A stretch of 64,000 nt of DNA. Source: Lepiota brunneoincarnata. Its lineage: Eukaryota > Basidiomycota > Agaricomycetes > Agaricales > Agaricaceae. The stretch lies in NCBI GenBank assembly GCA_023014365.1, contig JAEBUN010000004.1, positions 558,001 to 622,000 on the forward strand. Reading direction: 5' to 3'. This document shows, one piece after another, positions 37,672 through 49,703 of the stretch. The notes beneath the pieces are model-generated. The model was not told the DNA's origin and made no database searches. It worked only from the letters and a program-made list of their open reading frames with translations. A program made the translations under genes and the position numbers. The stretch's first letter is position 1, and each line of letters starts with the position of its first letter.

Positions 37672-38248
37672 ATGGCATCGCAGATTCTTCCGTTAGGTTT
37701 GTGCCCAAGCATTACTTGACGCCGCCAATCGGGGGAGCTAAGCGACACGATAGAGCTTATCGATAGGTGTATTGGGTCAAGGATATGGGTTATTATGAAG
37801 AATGATAGGGAGTTTACTGGGACACTGCTAGGGTTCGATGATTTCGTGAGTGAGTGAAGGTCTCTATTCTTGCGGGGAAAACCGAGAGCTCTTATGTCTT
37901 TTTTCTTCTTCCTCGATGCATAGATATGGTTCTGGAGGATGTCACTGAGTAGTGAGTCGACTAATCTCGTTCTTATAGAGAGATGCTGATCCTTTGCCCT
38001 TGCAAACTGCGTTTCCTGTTCCTATATTCATGCTGCGTAAACCCTGTCCATGCAGCGAGATTACACCACAAGGGAAGAAAAAGACAAAACTTGCGCAGAC
38101 GCTGTTGAATGGGAATAATATCTGTATGGTGGGTGGTCGGAAGGGAATAATCTCATACTATGTTACTGATTCTCTTTTTTTATTTATTTTACGCTTATGC
38201 TACGGCCGTGTACAGCTAATACCTGGGAGTTCTGGGGCAGACGAGTAA
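37672..38248 (+). CDS. LSM5: U6 snRNA-associated Sm-like protein LSm5
   Basis: Member of the LSm2-8 ring on U6 snRNA and the LSm1-7 ring in mRNA decay. Five small exons (37672-37696, 37754-37849, 37924-37951, 38056-38128, 38216-38248) give 84 residues, too fragmented for a simple open-frame scan. The protein reads [20 protein letters not shown], then [20 protein letters not shown] (Sm1 motif), YEITPQGKK, and [13 protein letters not shown] (Sm2 motif). The length and both Sm motifs are exactly those of LSm5. Confidence 0.93.
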
Positions 38249-38455
38249 ACAGATATTGTCAGTCTGTATGGTTTATGAATTCCCGAGTGTCGCAAAGCAT
38301 AGCCTCTTGGAGAGACGGAAAAGGAGATGTACGCTAGGGGGCACTGTGTGTAGTGGAAAGTAGTTTGGATCGTCACGTGGTCATAATTTTGTCGTGGTGT
38401 CGCGCTCGATCACATCCTTCACCTCCGTCGTATTCTCAAAACCCATACGTTAGCC

Positions 38456-38871
38456 ATGGCCATCCGGCTGAGATTCGCTATGCACGGTTTGCGCAACAAC
38501 CGCGTCTTCCACCTTGTCGCCATCGACCACCGCAAGGCCCGCAACGCCAAACCCACTGAACTTCTTGGCATCTACAAATCGCGCATCGAGGGCCCAGATG
38601 GAAAAAAGTCGTTGGAATGGAGTGTGGATAGGATCAGGTACTGGCTGCAAGTCGGTGCAGTACCTTCAAAGTCGGTGGTGAAGTTGCTTGAGCTGGCATG
38701 TATTTCTCACTGGACAGTCGGCGTTTGGATGTTGACGTTTACTGCATGTAGGGTGGTATTTTACAGCCTGGGTCGCCGTATCATAGAAAGGCTACAGCAC
38801 CGCAGTCATTGGATGCATTGACAGCAAGCCGACCAGCTGCCGAAGCTATTAAACCTGCCCACAAGTCATGA
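38456..38871 (+). CDS. MRPS16: Mitochondrial small ribosomal subunit protein bS16m
   Basis: Structural protein of the mitochondrial 37S ribosomal subunit, of bacterial S16 type. Two exons (38456-38695 and 38752-38871) give 119 residues. It starts MAIRLRFAMHGLRNNRVFHL, followed by DHRKARNAKPTELLGIY, SVDRIRYWLQVGAVPSKSV and, after the intron, GGILQPGSPYHRK. The intron begins GCATGT, a GC donor, and the splice restores LLELGGILQPGS. The C-terminal extension is alanine-rich. Confidence 0.92.
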
Positions 38872-39093
38872 TCCCTGCATCCGCCGCCTAACCCCAGGCT
38901 CTGTTCATCTACCAGCCATATTTATCCGTGCCAACCTTTCTCTCGTGATACATCTTCATCTGCTGAGAGCGTAGCCTAGACACAGCTGCGGGTGCGAGAC
39001 AAACTGCGGGGAGGCTCTATCGAGGAAGATGGTGTGAGGTTCGGTTAATTGTAACATCATTTGTCCTATCTATGCACGGACTTGATTCATATA

Positions 39094-40077
39094 TTAGCTA
39101 TGCTGATCGGAAAGAGCTGATACTATATCCTCATGTCCTGCTATGCGAGCCAGTTCCAGTGCGGTGAATCCATCAGGGTCCTAATTAACTAGCTTCAGTC
39201 CTTCGTCCGAGGACAGTGAAGGAAAGCTGCGCACCTTGATGCCTCTATCAACATCCCTGCTTAGGAACAACTTTACAACGTCCAGGTGGCCCCGATCAGC
39301 TGCAAGGTGTAGTGGAGCGTATCCCTTGAAGGTGTCGTTGGTTGAAAAAACCCAGGGAATGAATGATAAAGACCGTCTTACATGCTCATCCAGCTCATCC
39401 AGGTTCAGATCTGGGATCATCACCAGCAGTTCTTTTACTCCCTCCATGTCGCCTTCAACCGCAAATCCGTGAAGACTCTTCTCGCTTGTCTCCTTTGCAT
39501 ACGCCATCGAACTCACCGACAGCCCCAATCCACCACCACCACCACCACCACCACTTCCCTTTCTACTCGCCGAATCATCCTCCGAGTCCCAGATATCCTC
39601 CTCCCCGTCGGTCGTCTTGAGCTCCCTTTCCTTCCCTTTCCCTTTTACCTCTGATTGATTCTGATTATGGCCAGTAGTCTCCTCCCACCCCAACTCCTTG
39701 GCAATTTCCAGGTACCTTTTCTCCACCTCTTCAACGTTTGCATACTTCCTACCGGCTGCATCCCAGGCATCCCATTTCGCCCTCCCTGTCATATCAAATA
39801 TCGATGGCCGGGGTGTCGTAGGTGCCGGGGACACGGTGGTATACTTGAACAGGCCATACAGCTAGTTTTACACCAGTCCCATCATTCATGAAGCCCGTGA
39901 AAATTTGCGTCGTTCAAAAGTAGCAAAACAGAAGGATAAGTCAGGTTCCGCATTAATCAACATAAATTATTGGGACGAGCTGTTATGGACCTCGAGCTTG
40001 ATTGAATTAGAGACTTTCGCCAGAGACGATGCATTGGACAAATACGCCGCAGCAGCCTCGAATCTTGCGGACGGCAT
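39094..40077 (-). CDS. Acyl-CoA-binding protein with ankyrin repeats (ACBD6-like)
   Basis: Binds long-chain acyl-CoA esters; the ankyrin part probably binds a partner protein. Four exons (39991-40077, 39382-39861, 39235-39324, 39094-39180) give 247 residues. The acyl-CoA-binding domain runs from the start (MPSARFEAAAAYLSNAS) through LYGLFKYTTV, TPRPSIFDM and GRAKWDAWDA to YLEIAKELGW. A glycine run (eight Gly from GGT-type codons, CCACC repeats on the plus strand near 39530) separates it from two ankyrin repeats: GYAPLHLAADRGHLDVVKLF and DGFTALELARIAGHEDIV. The third splice (39325-39381) restores LDEHGYAPLHLA. Confidence 0.9.
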
Positions 40078-40194
40078 GTCTTGTTAGCGAATGCTCTTGT
40101 AGGGAGGAGTGAGATGATCAGGTATCTCCCTATTATGTAAGCCTACTCGTATGTTATAGGCGCAGGAATAAATTTATCTCTACAACATCGTTCT

Positions 40195-41698
40195 CTAAGC
40201 CAGCCCCGCTGCCTGCATAGCCTGTTACTTGCATTTAACGGCTGTTTTTGCGATATATAGGAAACCAACATGCCTTTAACATCTCCGTGCCGATCTTGGC
40301 AGGACTGTCGGTCACAATGACGCCGGCCTTTTCGAGAGCTTTGACTTTGTCGTCTGCACCACCCTTTCCACCAGAGATGATGGCTCCGGCGTGACCCATA
40401 CGACGTCCTGGAGGTGCTGTGCGACCAGCAATAAACCCGATGATGGGTTTGGGATTGGCCCGATTTTTGTTGTACTCTGCAATGTATTCCGCCGCCTCTT
40501 CCTCCATAGATCCACCGATTTCACCAATGATAACGATACCTGGAGGGGAATATGAACCAATGTATCCGTTGTGTTCAAAAGTTGACATACCTTCAGTATT
40601 GGGGTCATCGAGGAAGACTTTGATAACGTCGATATGCTGGGTGCCGGGGAAGGGATCGCCGCCAATACCTATGCACAAGGATTGTCCAAGGCCGACACTC
40701 GTCGTCTGGCCAACGGCTTCATAGGTCAAGGTGCCCGAACGGGAGGCGATGCCTGGGGTGGGCAAAAATATTAGGCTGTGGGAGCTGAGTGACTTGACAG
40801 GCACGCACCAATCTTTCCTGGCCTGTGAATGTGGCCAGGCTGAATACCCATCTTGCACCCGAGGGGATTGATGACTGTTCAGTTTTGGTATCAGTAAATC
40901 AGACTCGGAAAAGTCAAATGCTGAGATGGCGGCATCAAGGGGAACGCCTTCCACCGGACGCAAGGCATGGAAAACCGCTCACCCCCGGGGCAATTAGGAC
41001 CAACCAACCTCGACCTCGACTGACTCTTGAGGGCACTGATAACCTGCGGACAAAACACACATCAGTTTGCAATACCACACCCGACCAGTTTCTCAGCTCA
41101 TACGCACTCGGATCTCATCGGCCTGGGGAATCCCCTCCGTCACACATACAATCAACCCAATCTCATTTTCGATAGCTTCAATAATCGCATCAGCGGCAGT
41201 GGGCGGGGGGACATAAAGGATCGACGCGTCGGGTTTGGTCTCCCTCACAGCCTATCCACAAAGTGACATCAGTCATGCATCTTCCTCCCCCCGTTTTCAC
41301 TATATCAGACTCACCTCTTTAACGCTGCCAAATACTGGAAGTCCGAGGTGTGTCTGACCGGCCTTTTTCGGTGAAACGCCACCGACCATCTTGGTTCCGA
41401 ATGCCAGTGCCTCACTGACGTGGAACGTGCCCTGCGAGGTATCGTCTTAGTGTCTCTGCTTTTTCAAAAAATCAGTTGCGACCCACAGTCTTTCCCGTCA
41501 GACCCTGGCAAAGAACTTTGGTATCCTTATTTATTAGCAAGTTCTTAACGGTATCCTCATAGCTTTTTCTTGAGGCAGATTGGGAGAACGCCCGGCGTCC
41601 TATTTTACATACTACGCCTTAGCTACCCGCACCCGGGTGTTTTGAATAGCCAATTACGCACCAAGTGGTAGAAAATACTGGCCAGCATAACGCAGCAT
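40195..41698 (-). CDS. LSC1: Succinate-CoA ligase alpha subunit, mitochondrial
   Basis: Makes ATP or GTP from succinyl-CoA in the TCA cycle. Nine exons give 330 residues. The N-terminus ([20 protein letters not shown]) is a mitochondrial presequence. The CoA-binding domain has [14 protein letters not shown] and [20 protein letters not shown]; the ligase domain has [54 protein letters not shown] and the catalytic histidine in [14 protein letters not shown]. The last intron (40222-40273) starts GCATGT, a GC donor, and the final exon encodes only AMQAAGLA. No frame defect. Confidence 0.95.
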
Positions 41699-41922
41699 AT
41701 TGAAGAGAGTGGTGGTATCGGGGACAGCAAAGCACGGAGAACGGTTGGTGGAGTGTATTTACAGCTGTTTGTTCTTTCATGATATCAATAACATTTGTAT
41801 GTAACGCTGAGTACTAGAAAGCCGTCAACTGTCTCTTACAAAACAAAAAAGTGACGCAGAAAACAAAAAAATTACCTTCTCTTAACTACTATATATGTGC
41901 TCCTTCAATTAAGACTATACCT

Positions 41923-44900
41923 CTAAACTCCCATACGTCGTCTATCACGAGCCTTCCGTGAGACCCTGTTGAGCGTAAGGATGGCGTATTTAACTCTGTC
42001 GTAGTGGTTCGCGTTGATTGCACTGAAGTAGGTGTCAGCAAGATAACAAGCCATATAAAAGGACCTACGCTGTAATATCCACAAGGAATTGGCTCTTCGC
42101 CTGGGTCGGTGCAGACGTGGAGGGCAATTCCTGCAACACAGATGGTAACCATCCAAGCAATTCCTTCGGCCAAATCGTCGCCAATACCCGGAAAATCGAT
42201 ACCACATTTGATGTCGCATCCTCCGGAAAATCCCCGATCATCCCGCTCAGCAAATATCCAGTAAAACTGAACCCTTGCTCGCTAACCACGGTTCTGATCA
42301 AAGCTGCCCATCGGGTATACTCTGTCGGTCCATGAGGCGCTACCAAGCATTCGTGTGTCAACGTTGCGCGGAATAGATCCAGAGTAGCAAAAATAATATC
42401 GCTGTGGATGACCGTCAGGCCAGCCAACGAGGCTTGGAAAACCGACGGGAAGACAGCAGGGTCGAAGAAGATATCTGGAGAGACATCCACTATTTGCAGG
42501 AGCATCTGGATGTAGTCTTCGAGGACTAAATCTCAATGAGTATCCTTTGTGTAAGAAACAAATTTCATTCAAACCCACCATCTGGTATATCTCCTGGTGT
42601 CTTGAGCTGTAACAGCGCCATCACTTTCTTCGTCACAACCTCATACATGCCCCGAATCGCAGTCTGCAGTTCGACGTTCTTCTTCTCATCCCCGTACCGA
42701 GCCACAATCTTTCCAGAAATCCAAATGTAACTAGGGATACCAGTCGCATCGAATCCCTGCGACATCCTAGCGACAACGGAAGGCGCCACTGTGAGTCCCA
42801 CACTCCCAAACAGAGTGATACTATGCCTAATCACTCGGGTGGCCCGTTCGGCAAGGTCATAGTTTGTACCGAACTTGAGGAGGAAATTATCAAACACCGT
42901 CCAGGCTTCACCACAGCTACTTTGGCAAGCTGTCGGTAGCTCTTCGCCAAAGCTGCGTATGACATGAAGCATAATCTCCAGATTCTCCAGGTCGTCTAAT
43001 GGATCGAGATCGATTTCATGGGCAAGATCGATACGCGGCAAGATATGTAACTTACTGCTGACTTGGTCCATTTCTTCCTTTGAGGCCAGTACCTTATTCG
43101 TGATTTCGTGTATTTGTGCTAGAATGTCGAGCGAAAAAGTGCGCAAAGACTCTGCCGCCCGCTCCATAGGCATAGCCGAGATGACATAGGCAATAGCCTC
43201 GTAGACTTGACGACGATCATCTTGTACCAGTTTTGATCCTGTGGTTTTGAGGAATGTGTGTAAAGTAGGTAAGAACTCAACAAGATGCTGGCATGTTATC
43301 GTCAGTTGCACCGAGCACATCAAGATGATTAAACACTTGCTTGTTTGCAATCTTGACACAAAAATTTCAGAGCCTGCCCGGCGGCAGCGTTCACATCCGT
43401 ATCTGAGTCCTCAAACCCGGCAGAGATATACTGTAGCTGGAATTGAATGTAATCTGGATGGGCGTTTATCCACTCCGTATACCGCGCAATAATCAATAGC
43501 GCCGCATATCGCACACGTGGGTGATTTGGTAGCTGTGGTATAAGATCCATTATCTTGGGCACGGCAACCTGGTCACTGTTATCGACTTCAGCACCCATCG
43601 ACCGCATTGCAAATAGCGGTGCCTCGATCTCCTGCCAGGTAGCATTTCCAGGTCCTCGTGCAAGGCCAGCGCTGATCATCTGGTATGCCGTAAGAAGACA
43701 ATTATCCACTCGGAGCACCGTGCAGCAGTCCTTTAGTGTGTCACCCATAACATGACGGAAAGAACGAAAGTTCTCTGCCTCTTGGCCCTGAAGGGTGGTA
43801 ACATCAGGGGGGAAATGCAGATGTTTGATGATGACACCCATCAGTGACTTGTATGCGTTCGTGAACAACGGCGGGACGTCTGTTCTCTTCCCGAGAATCT
43901 GTGCAATGCGCATCCAAAATGGGAATGTGATAGGGACGATGTCGAGGTTAGGGTACGCCGAGCATTCTCCTATCGCATCTACCAATGGGAAGAACATCTC
44001 CGGTTCATCGACCAATAGAATCCTGTATGTCTCGCCCGCCTCTGAGAAAAGGCGAGCATATCCTCGAATCTTCTCTGAATCATCAGAATTCTCGGGCAAC
44101 CGAGATTTGAGGTCGATAACTCTTGGGAGGATGACCTGAATAACAGGGAGGTTCTCCTGAACCTCCTGCGTTTCGTGGATGAGTTCGCATAGTACATCGA
44201 TAGCCGAATCGAATAAATCATCGATAGCGAGCGCCTCAAAGGCAAACGTAAATAGAGGGGTGTTGACCAAGTTGACGGGGGCGATCTCTCCTGCAACTAA
44301 CCAACTGCGTAAGCAAGTGAAAACTTGGTTCTGGATGGCAGTTGTAACTCCTGACATTGTTCATTCCAATCAGGGGGGGGGTGATCGGGGAACGGAGAGT
44401 AACAGAACAAGCGTACCGCTAGCCTCAATATACATTGACAGCACGCCCATAACCTTGTGCGCATTTTGCGTCAGCAACTTTGGTGCTCTCTCGCTATACT
44501 CTTGATCCTAAATTCACACGAGAGCTTATAATTGGACAGCTAGGATCTCGGATAGTGAACCTACCGTGACTGGAATCCTGATATTGCTGTTAAGCTCCTC
44601 GGGCAACAACGTTAAGAACTGCAGCAAAACAGGGACAGTGACAGGGTTCCTCCCAAAACTCTCAATTATGTTCTGCACTGGGTGTTCCCATGCCGGAAGC
44701 TGCAGCGCGAGTCCAGCAATAGCCAGGCACAGTTGTACAATGATAGTACGAGGACCCGTATGATACCTTTGAAGCGCAGCCAGGAGTGTATCTCTCAATG
44801 CAAGCTGATTTTCCGGATCGACCTGGTGGAGATCATAAATCACCTAAATTGAACATTGATCAGACGCTTGGATCGTGATGGAACCCGAAAGAACGCCCAC

Positions 44901-45179
44901 CTTGGCACGAAAGGTCTGTGCAGCGAAGAGCTTTGCTGGAAGAGGGGCATCGGGTGAGACGAGGAGGACATTACAGGTCGCCCATGCCTCAGGCTAGGAC
45001 AGATAGAGAGCGCGTTGAGACACAGTCAGAGGAGTTGGTCGCGATTCTGGCCAAGGCGAGAGATAATTTACAGAATGCTGAAAATCCTGGAGCCAGGTGT
45101 TTGCTCCATCCAGAGACGCTTTGTCTGGTGCACCGTTGAAAATTTCAAGAGCAGATAGTACCGCCTGAACGTCGGCCAT
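41923..45179 (-). CDS. MTR10: mRNA transport regulator MTR10 / transportin-3-type importin
   Basis: Importin beta family receptor for SR-type RNA-binding proteins such as Npl3. Eight exons give roughly 950 residues. It opens MADVQAVLSALEIFNGAPDK, then HSPEAWATCNVLL and LFAAQTFRAKVIYDLHQ, the conserved N-terminal HEAT region that binds Ran. Later landmarks are LTLLPEELNSNIRIP, FTCLRSWLVAGEI, MGDTLKDCCTVLR, VRYAALLIIARYTEWI, AAAGQALKFLCQDC, PMERAAESL, FFDPAVFPSVFQASLAGL and a basic end RKARDRRRMGV. All exon joins are in frame. It lies upstream of LSC1 on the same strand, with 224 bases between. Confidence 0.92.
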
Positions 45180-45570
45180 GGCAGTAGGAGTGAGAAAGAT
45201 GCAAATTGGCTAATATGGTGCTGTTTGTGTACATCTGTTGGGACCAGCCATATCGATCTCTGACTTGGCGCGGTGCAAATCATGGTATATTGTCATCGCT
45301 AGGAATTCCAACCTATGATAACTCCAGTAACAAAAAAATAATCGGAAGAAAGGTACTAAAAAGTGGGGTAGCAGAGGAGGGGATATCCATAGTAACGAGC
45401 GTGATACTGTTCGCGAGGAATCAAGATAGAACGGGATAATATAGGCGATGATATACAATGAAGACACAGAGCTCGCCGAAGTAGGTGCACAGGTAATGTC
45501 AACATTAGAGGTTCCAAGGCTAAGAAAAAGGGGGAAAAAGCCGGAATTGATAGTGTCCCGCCTGGTCCTT
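45180..45570. other. Intergenic between MTR10 and CDC3
   Basis: About 390 bases on the minus-strand gene path: 3' region of CDC3 and promoter of MTR10. No exon or special element seen. Confidence 0.45.
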
Positions 45571-47296
45571 TTACGTGCGGAGGAATCCTTTCTTCCTCTG
45601 CGTCTGTTGAGAACTCCTCAGTTTCAATTCATAAAAGAATAAGAAAAAACTTACAGATCCCTTCTCGGGCGTCAGCGGCCGCCCGCTCTCGATTCTCCTT
45701 TTCTTATCCTCGAGATCAGCACGCTGCTTCTCCAAGGCATCCCTCATTTCTTTGTGACGGGCATAGAGCTCCTCCTCCGATTGTTTGAGCTTAGCCTCCT
45801 TCTCCTGCACCTTCTGCTGGAAGACCATCTTCATCTCAGCCTCCATCTTGGCGAGCTTGGCTTCATGCATGATGCGCTCTTCTTGCAACCTGGCGGCAGG
45901 GCTGAAGGAAGACGGTATAAGAGACCATGCACGTAAAGCCCAAGTCCGGAAACAAAAACCTACTTGATCTCCTTGAAGACAGAGGAGTCCTGAGCAACAC
46001 CCATGCTGAGGAGTTTCTCCGTTCGCCAATTCTCGTAGAGAACATCATTAGTGTACTCGCGCAACTCCTCCATGTATGTCCTGACAAGCATTTGACGGAG
46101 CTTGACAAAATCGCAGTGCTCCTCATTGTCGACTTCAACCACACCCCAAGGGTAGGCGCGGCCCCTAACTTGGCGACCATCAGGGGTCTGAACAATCTTG
46201 TCCGAGCCAACAACAGCAAATGGAATCTTGCTGGCAATTTCCTCGGCCTCGGCGATAGTCTCCTCGTCCTCGTTATCGTAAGTGGGGGCTTGGAAAATTT
46301 GGATATTATGATGGGCAATATCAGCGAGAACCTGTTTCAGCGTGTGAGAGAGGTGATAGATGAAAGAAATAAAGTGATAACGAACACGTTGCTTAAATTG
46401 AAGGACTTCCTCGTCCGTGAGAGTATCAGCTTTGGCGATGATGGGGATCAAGTTAACCTTGGTGTGTAGTCTTCGCATGACTTCAATGTCAAGCTGCTTC
46501 AAGCTGAAAGCCACATCTCAGCCAAATGCATGACTGAAAAATGAGTGCAACACGCACGAGTGACCAGTGGGCTGAATGAAGTACAAGCACGCATGGATAC
46601 GGTTGTCATTAATCTTGCTCCTATTGACGCGGTTCTCTTGTTCCAAATACGAGTCAAAACGTGACTCGATATTCTCAATAATGGGCCTCCAGCTGAGAAA
46701 CGCGAAACAATGCATCAACACACCACCTCTGAGATGGCAAAAATGGCCACAAGTTACCTGTCATCATTGTTGACAAAATCACCGAAGCCGGGGGTGTCAA
46801 CGACGGTTAAGTGAAGGCGAACACCATTCTCTTCGATATCTATACGTAAAATGAAGACGGTTTGATACGTGTCCGCAAACTCGCGATAAATATAGACGCA
46901 CCAGCACCAATACTTTCAATGGCGACCGTTTTGGGCCGCTCCTCAGAGGGGGCCAAGGGGACCTTGGGGGGATATAGAACAGTGTTGAAGAGGGTGTTGA
47001 TGAGAGTAGATTTTCCGAGGCCAGACTCGCCTGTTACGCGTGGCAACGCGAAAGAGTGGTGTTGTTGAGAAAAAGGACCCTGAGAAAAACAAAAGGACGA
47101 AAGACACACCCACTACCATGGCAGTGAACTGGAAGCCCTTGCGAACGCTCTTGCGGTGGACTTGGTTGGGCAGGTTAGCGAAGCCAACATAGCCCATGAG
47201 CTTTTTGCGGATGGTGGGGACACTGGGGGCCTGGTGAGGGAGGGCGAAGGAGGCCTCTGAGCCGTTGACATAAGCCGTTGGGAGGGATGTTGGCAT
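45571..47296 (-). CDS. CDC3: Septin, CDC3 type
   Basis: GTP-binding filament protein of septum and hyphal tip scaffolds. The N-terminal part has [20 protein letters not shown] and the P-loop [15 protein letters not shown]; across introns come [15 protein letters not shown] (G3), [16 protein letters not shown] [28 protein letters not shown] (G4 AKAD) and the septin unique element [19 protein letters not shown]. The C-terminus is a heptad coiled coil rich in Lys/Glu ([20 protein letters not shown]) and, after a last intron, ends [21 protein letters not shown] favours the CDC3/Spn1 group. The start at 47296 is in frame; an alternative upstream ATG at 47323 is in another frame and would need a one-base change. 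Confidence 0.9.
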
Positions 47297-47768
47297 CGTG
47301 AGAGGAGACGTAGGAGTCAGACATCTGGGGAGGGAGTGAGGAGGGGGAAGAGGAAAAAGGAGAGACGAAGAAATTTACTTTTAAGTTGACCACAATGGGG
47401 GGCAGGAAAGAAGTCGGGTGATGTTGTGCTTGTTTGGCCTCGGTGGCATAAGCCACGTCCAATTTTGGCTTGGGCAACAGCAGGGACTAGGTCTGACCGT
47501 GAGCAAAATAAATAAATAAATGTTATTCTCGTGAGGCGGACCCATGAGAGTTGTCCCCGGCTGTGGCTCTTGCGGCTCTTGGTTGTCATCGTGTGCGCGC
47601 TGTCTGTCCTTTGTCTTCTTGGTTTTATGCCCCAAGCATGCGTTTTGCGCGCGGCCTCGTTGCTAGTACAAATTCGATGTCTTCCCCACACTCTCTCCGC
47701 TTTAATGCGTGTTTGAAAGGAGCCCAGAAAGCCTCCTGAGCCGTCATAAAAATAATGTACATCTAGTT
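47297..47768. other. CDC3 upstream region
   Basis: About 470 bases holding the CDC3 promoter and 5' leader and the 3' end of the next minus-strand gene. No exon is supported. Confidence 0.4.
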
Positions 47769-48380
47769 CTAGCTTCCATTCAACCACCCCCCTAGCGAAC
47801 AGCACTGCCGTTCGTCGATATACTCGCGAAACACCTCATCTACAGCCGCATCATGACAAGGTTCCATGGTTTCTTGCTTGTGCTCAATCCCAAGCCCCAA
47901 TGAGCTAACATAATCCACGCGCACCACCCCGTCAGTTGGCGTCATTGCCAGCCTTGTTGGTATGCGCTGCAACGCACACTGCCTCTCGTATTCCCATGCG
48001 TCCTCCCAGTCGGCATCACTAAGTGTCCAGCCATATTTCGACAGGTCCCTATCCTCATCACCATCCTGAAGGGCTCCTCCATTCGTACACTCCTTCTGAG
48101 AGGATGGCGTGTCATCACCGTCTTGGACCAGGGGTAAACGAAGGATCCTGCCGTCGCTCTTGTGCCGTAAAGGTTCATCTAGGAGAAAGGCCTGCCGTCC
48201 GATAACCTTGCTGTCGACAACTCGTATGTGGTTATTCGCACCATCTCCTATTTCCTCCATTAGATTGTGTCGGTGGTGATACGACTTCTTTAGGCGCTTA
48301 AGTCGGGAGAACCTGGCAAAGTAGACGTTTCGAATGGCAACCAAAGCATTTGCAGACTCGAGTGATTTATAGGCTGCCAT
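47769..48380 (-). CDS. Hypothetical protein, single exon
   Basis: Open frame of 203 codons without introns, which is unusual here. The N-terminus is basic (FARFSRLKRLKKSYHHRHN), the middle acidic with DEDRDLSKYGWTLSDADWED, and the end contains EVFREYIDERQC. No signal peptide, membrane span or known domain is seen. It sits between CDC3 and the mitochondrial ribosomal protein on the same strand with normal spacing. Length, starting methionine and composition favour a real gene, but I do not recognise the family. Confidence 0.6.
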   Translation of the reverse strand: MAAYKSLESANALVAIRNVYFARFSRLKRLKKSYHHRHNLMEEIGDGANNHIRVVDSKVIGRQAFLLDEPLRHKSDGRILRLPLVQDGDDTPSSQKECTNGGALQDGDEDRDLSKYGWTLSDADWEDAWEYERQCALQRIPTRLAMTPTDGVVRVDYVSSLGLGIEHKQETMEPCHDAAVDEVFREYIDERQCCSLGGWLNGS

Positions 48381-48681
48381 CGAGAGGTTACTTGGTCTCC
48401 CTCATATTTCCCCTTTTTATTCGGAAGACACTGGATGCGCTGGACATATCTAAATCCAGGCCCTAACTCCAATATCAAAGCACAATGCAGACGGGCCACG
48501 GGACACAACGGACAAGAACCATAACCCCCGCACATTGGCCCGTGATGAAACCTATCAAGTCACCAAGTCATCAGTCAATACGTCAGAGCAACAGAAATGG
48601 GCCATGTATCCTCCAGCTTGGGCCTCTTCTTTCCTCGCAGCAACCACAATAAAGCAGAAAGGATGGACACTGATATTAGTG

Positions 48682-49569
48682 TTATGACAATATTACAGGC
48701 TGTTCATTAGCAACGTTCGGTAGCCATTCCTTGGGGAAGTCGCGAATCGTCGGCTTTGCAAGGAGCCTACCCCGTAGGTGTTCGCCCTTTTTCGCCTTCC
48801 GTGATTTAGCCACCACATGCCGCAGATCCACCGGAAGTCCCTCCCAGTTCTTATCGGGAGTCTAGTCAAACACTATGAGCACACAAACAACTTAAATAAA
48901 CCAATAACTCACATTAGCCCTCTCCACCAATCTATCTAAAGTATCACTGATCCACTTGAGGTTCATCGCCTGTTCTGGAAAGTCTTCGCAAGCAATCTTG
49001 ACAAACCCATACCCCCACTCCGCATACTTGCTGATTCCAGCGTCCGCAGGAGGGTTTGGCGTCCAGCGGGGTCCCGCAAGCAAAATAAGCCTCTTTTTCG
49101 CCATCTCATCCTTTAACGGCAAGTCGTCCACAGCCACAACCACAGACTTCTTTTTCCGAGCCGGGTGACCTTGGCCCACATACTCAATGGACCGCACAAT
49201 CAATGGCTGGGCGGATGTTGGTGGTACGAATGGCTTCCGGTATGCTGGGAATGAATGAATCGGCTGTCAAAGCGCAGCCAACACACAAACCAGACCAGAC
49301 GCACCAACCAGCTTCGGCATCTCATTCTCAATTAACCGAAGATAATGCCGCACCATCCGTTGTTCCTGGAGCATAAGGTGCCCCGACGATGGCGAGTCTT
49401 GAGTCCCAGCAGGCTCATTAATGTATTCCATAACTTCGTCCACAGTCAAGTCTTCCTCAAGCTTTGAGCGCCGCGCATGAACGGGTGAGGAGGTGCTGAA
49501 TAGTCTTGCGATTGCTGCCGATGAACCGAGGAACGTGCGCCGGGTCAAGCGGGATAGTGAGGACGCCAT
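48682..49569 (-). CDS. RSM24: Mitochondrial small ribosomal subunit protein mS35
   Basis: Component of the mitochondrial 37S subunit. Three exons (49305-49569, 48913-49244, 48682-48861) give 258 residues. The N-terminus MASSLSRLTRRTFLGSSAAI is a mitochondrial presequence. Conserved parts are LTVDEVMEYINEPAG, LIENEMPKLVAYRKPF, KRLILLAGPRW, GYGFVKIACEDFPEQAMN, WISDTLDRLVERAN and, after the last intron, PDKNWEGLPVDLRH. It diverges from the DUF866 gene with 134 bases between starts. Confidence 0.9.
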
Positions 49570-49703
49570 GACCTGAAATTCGAGGAAGAGGATTCAAACG
49601 CGTCGCGGTCACGCGGAAATTGAGTATTTGGCTTTTACTTTGGTTCCAAACACTGTCATTGACCAAGTGCCCAGTGCGATATCAAATTATCACTCAAGTG
49701 ATA

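Noticed and set aside
39520..39560. CCACC microsatellite as a stand-alone repeat
   Set aside because: It encodes the glycine run of the acyl-CoA-binding ankyrin protein on the minus strand.
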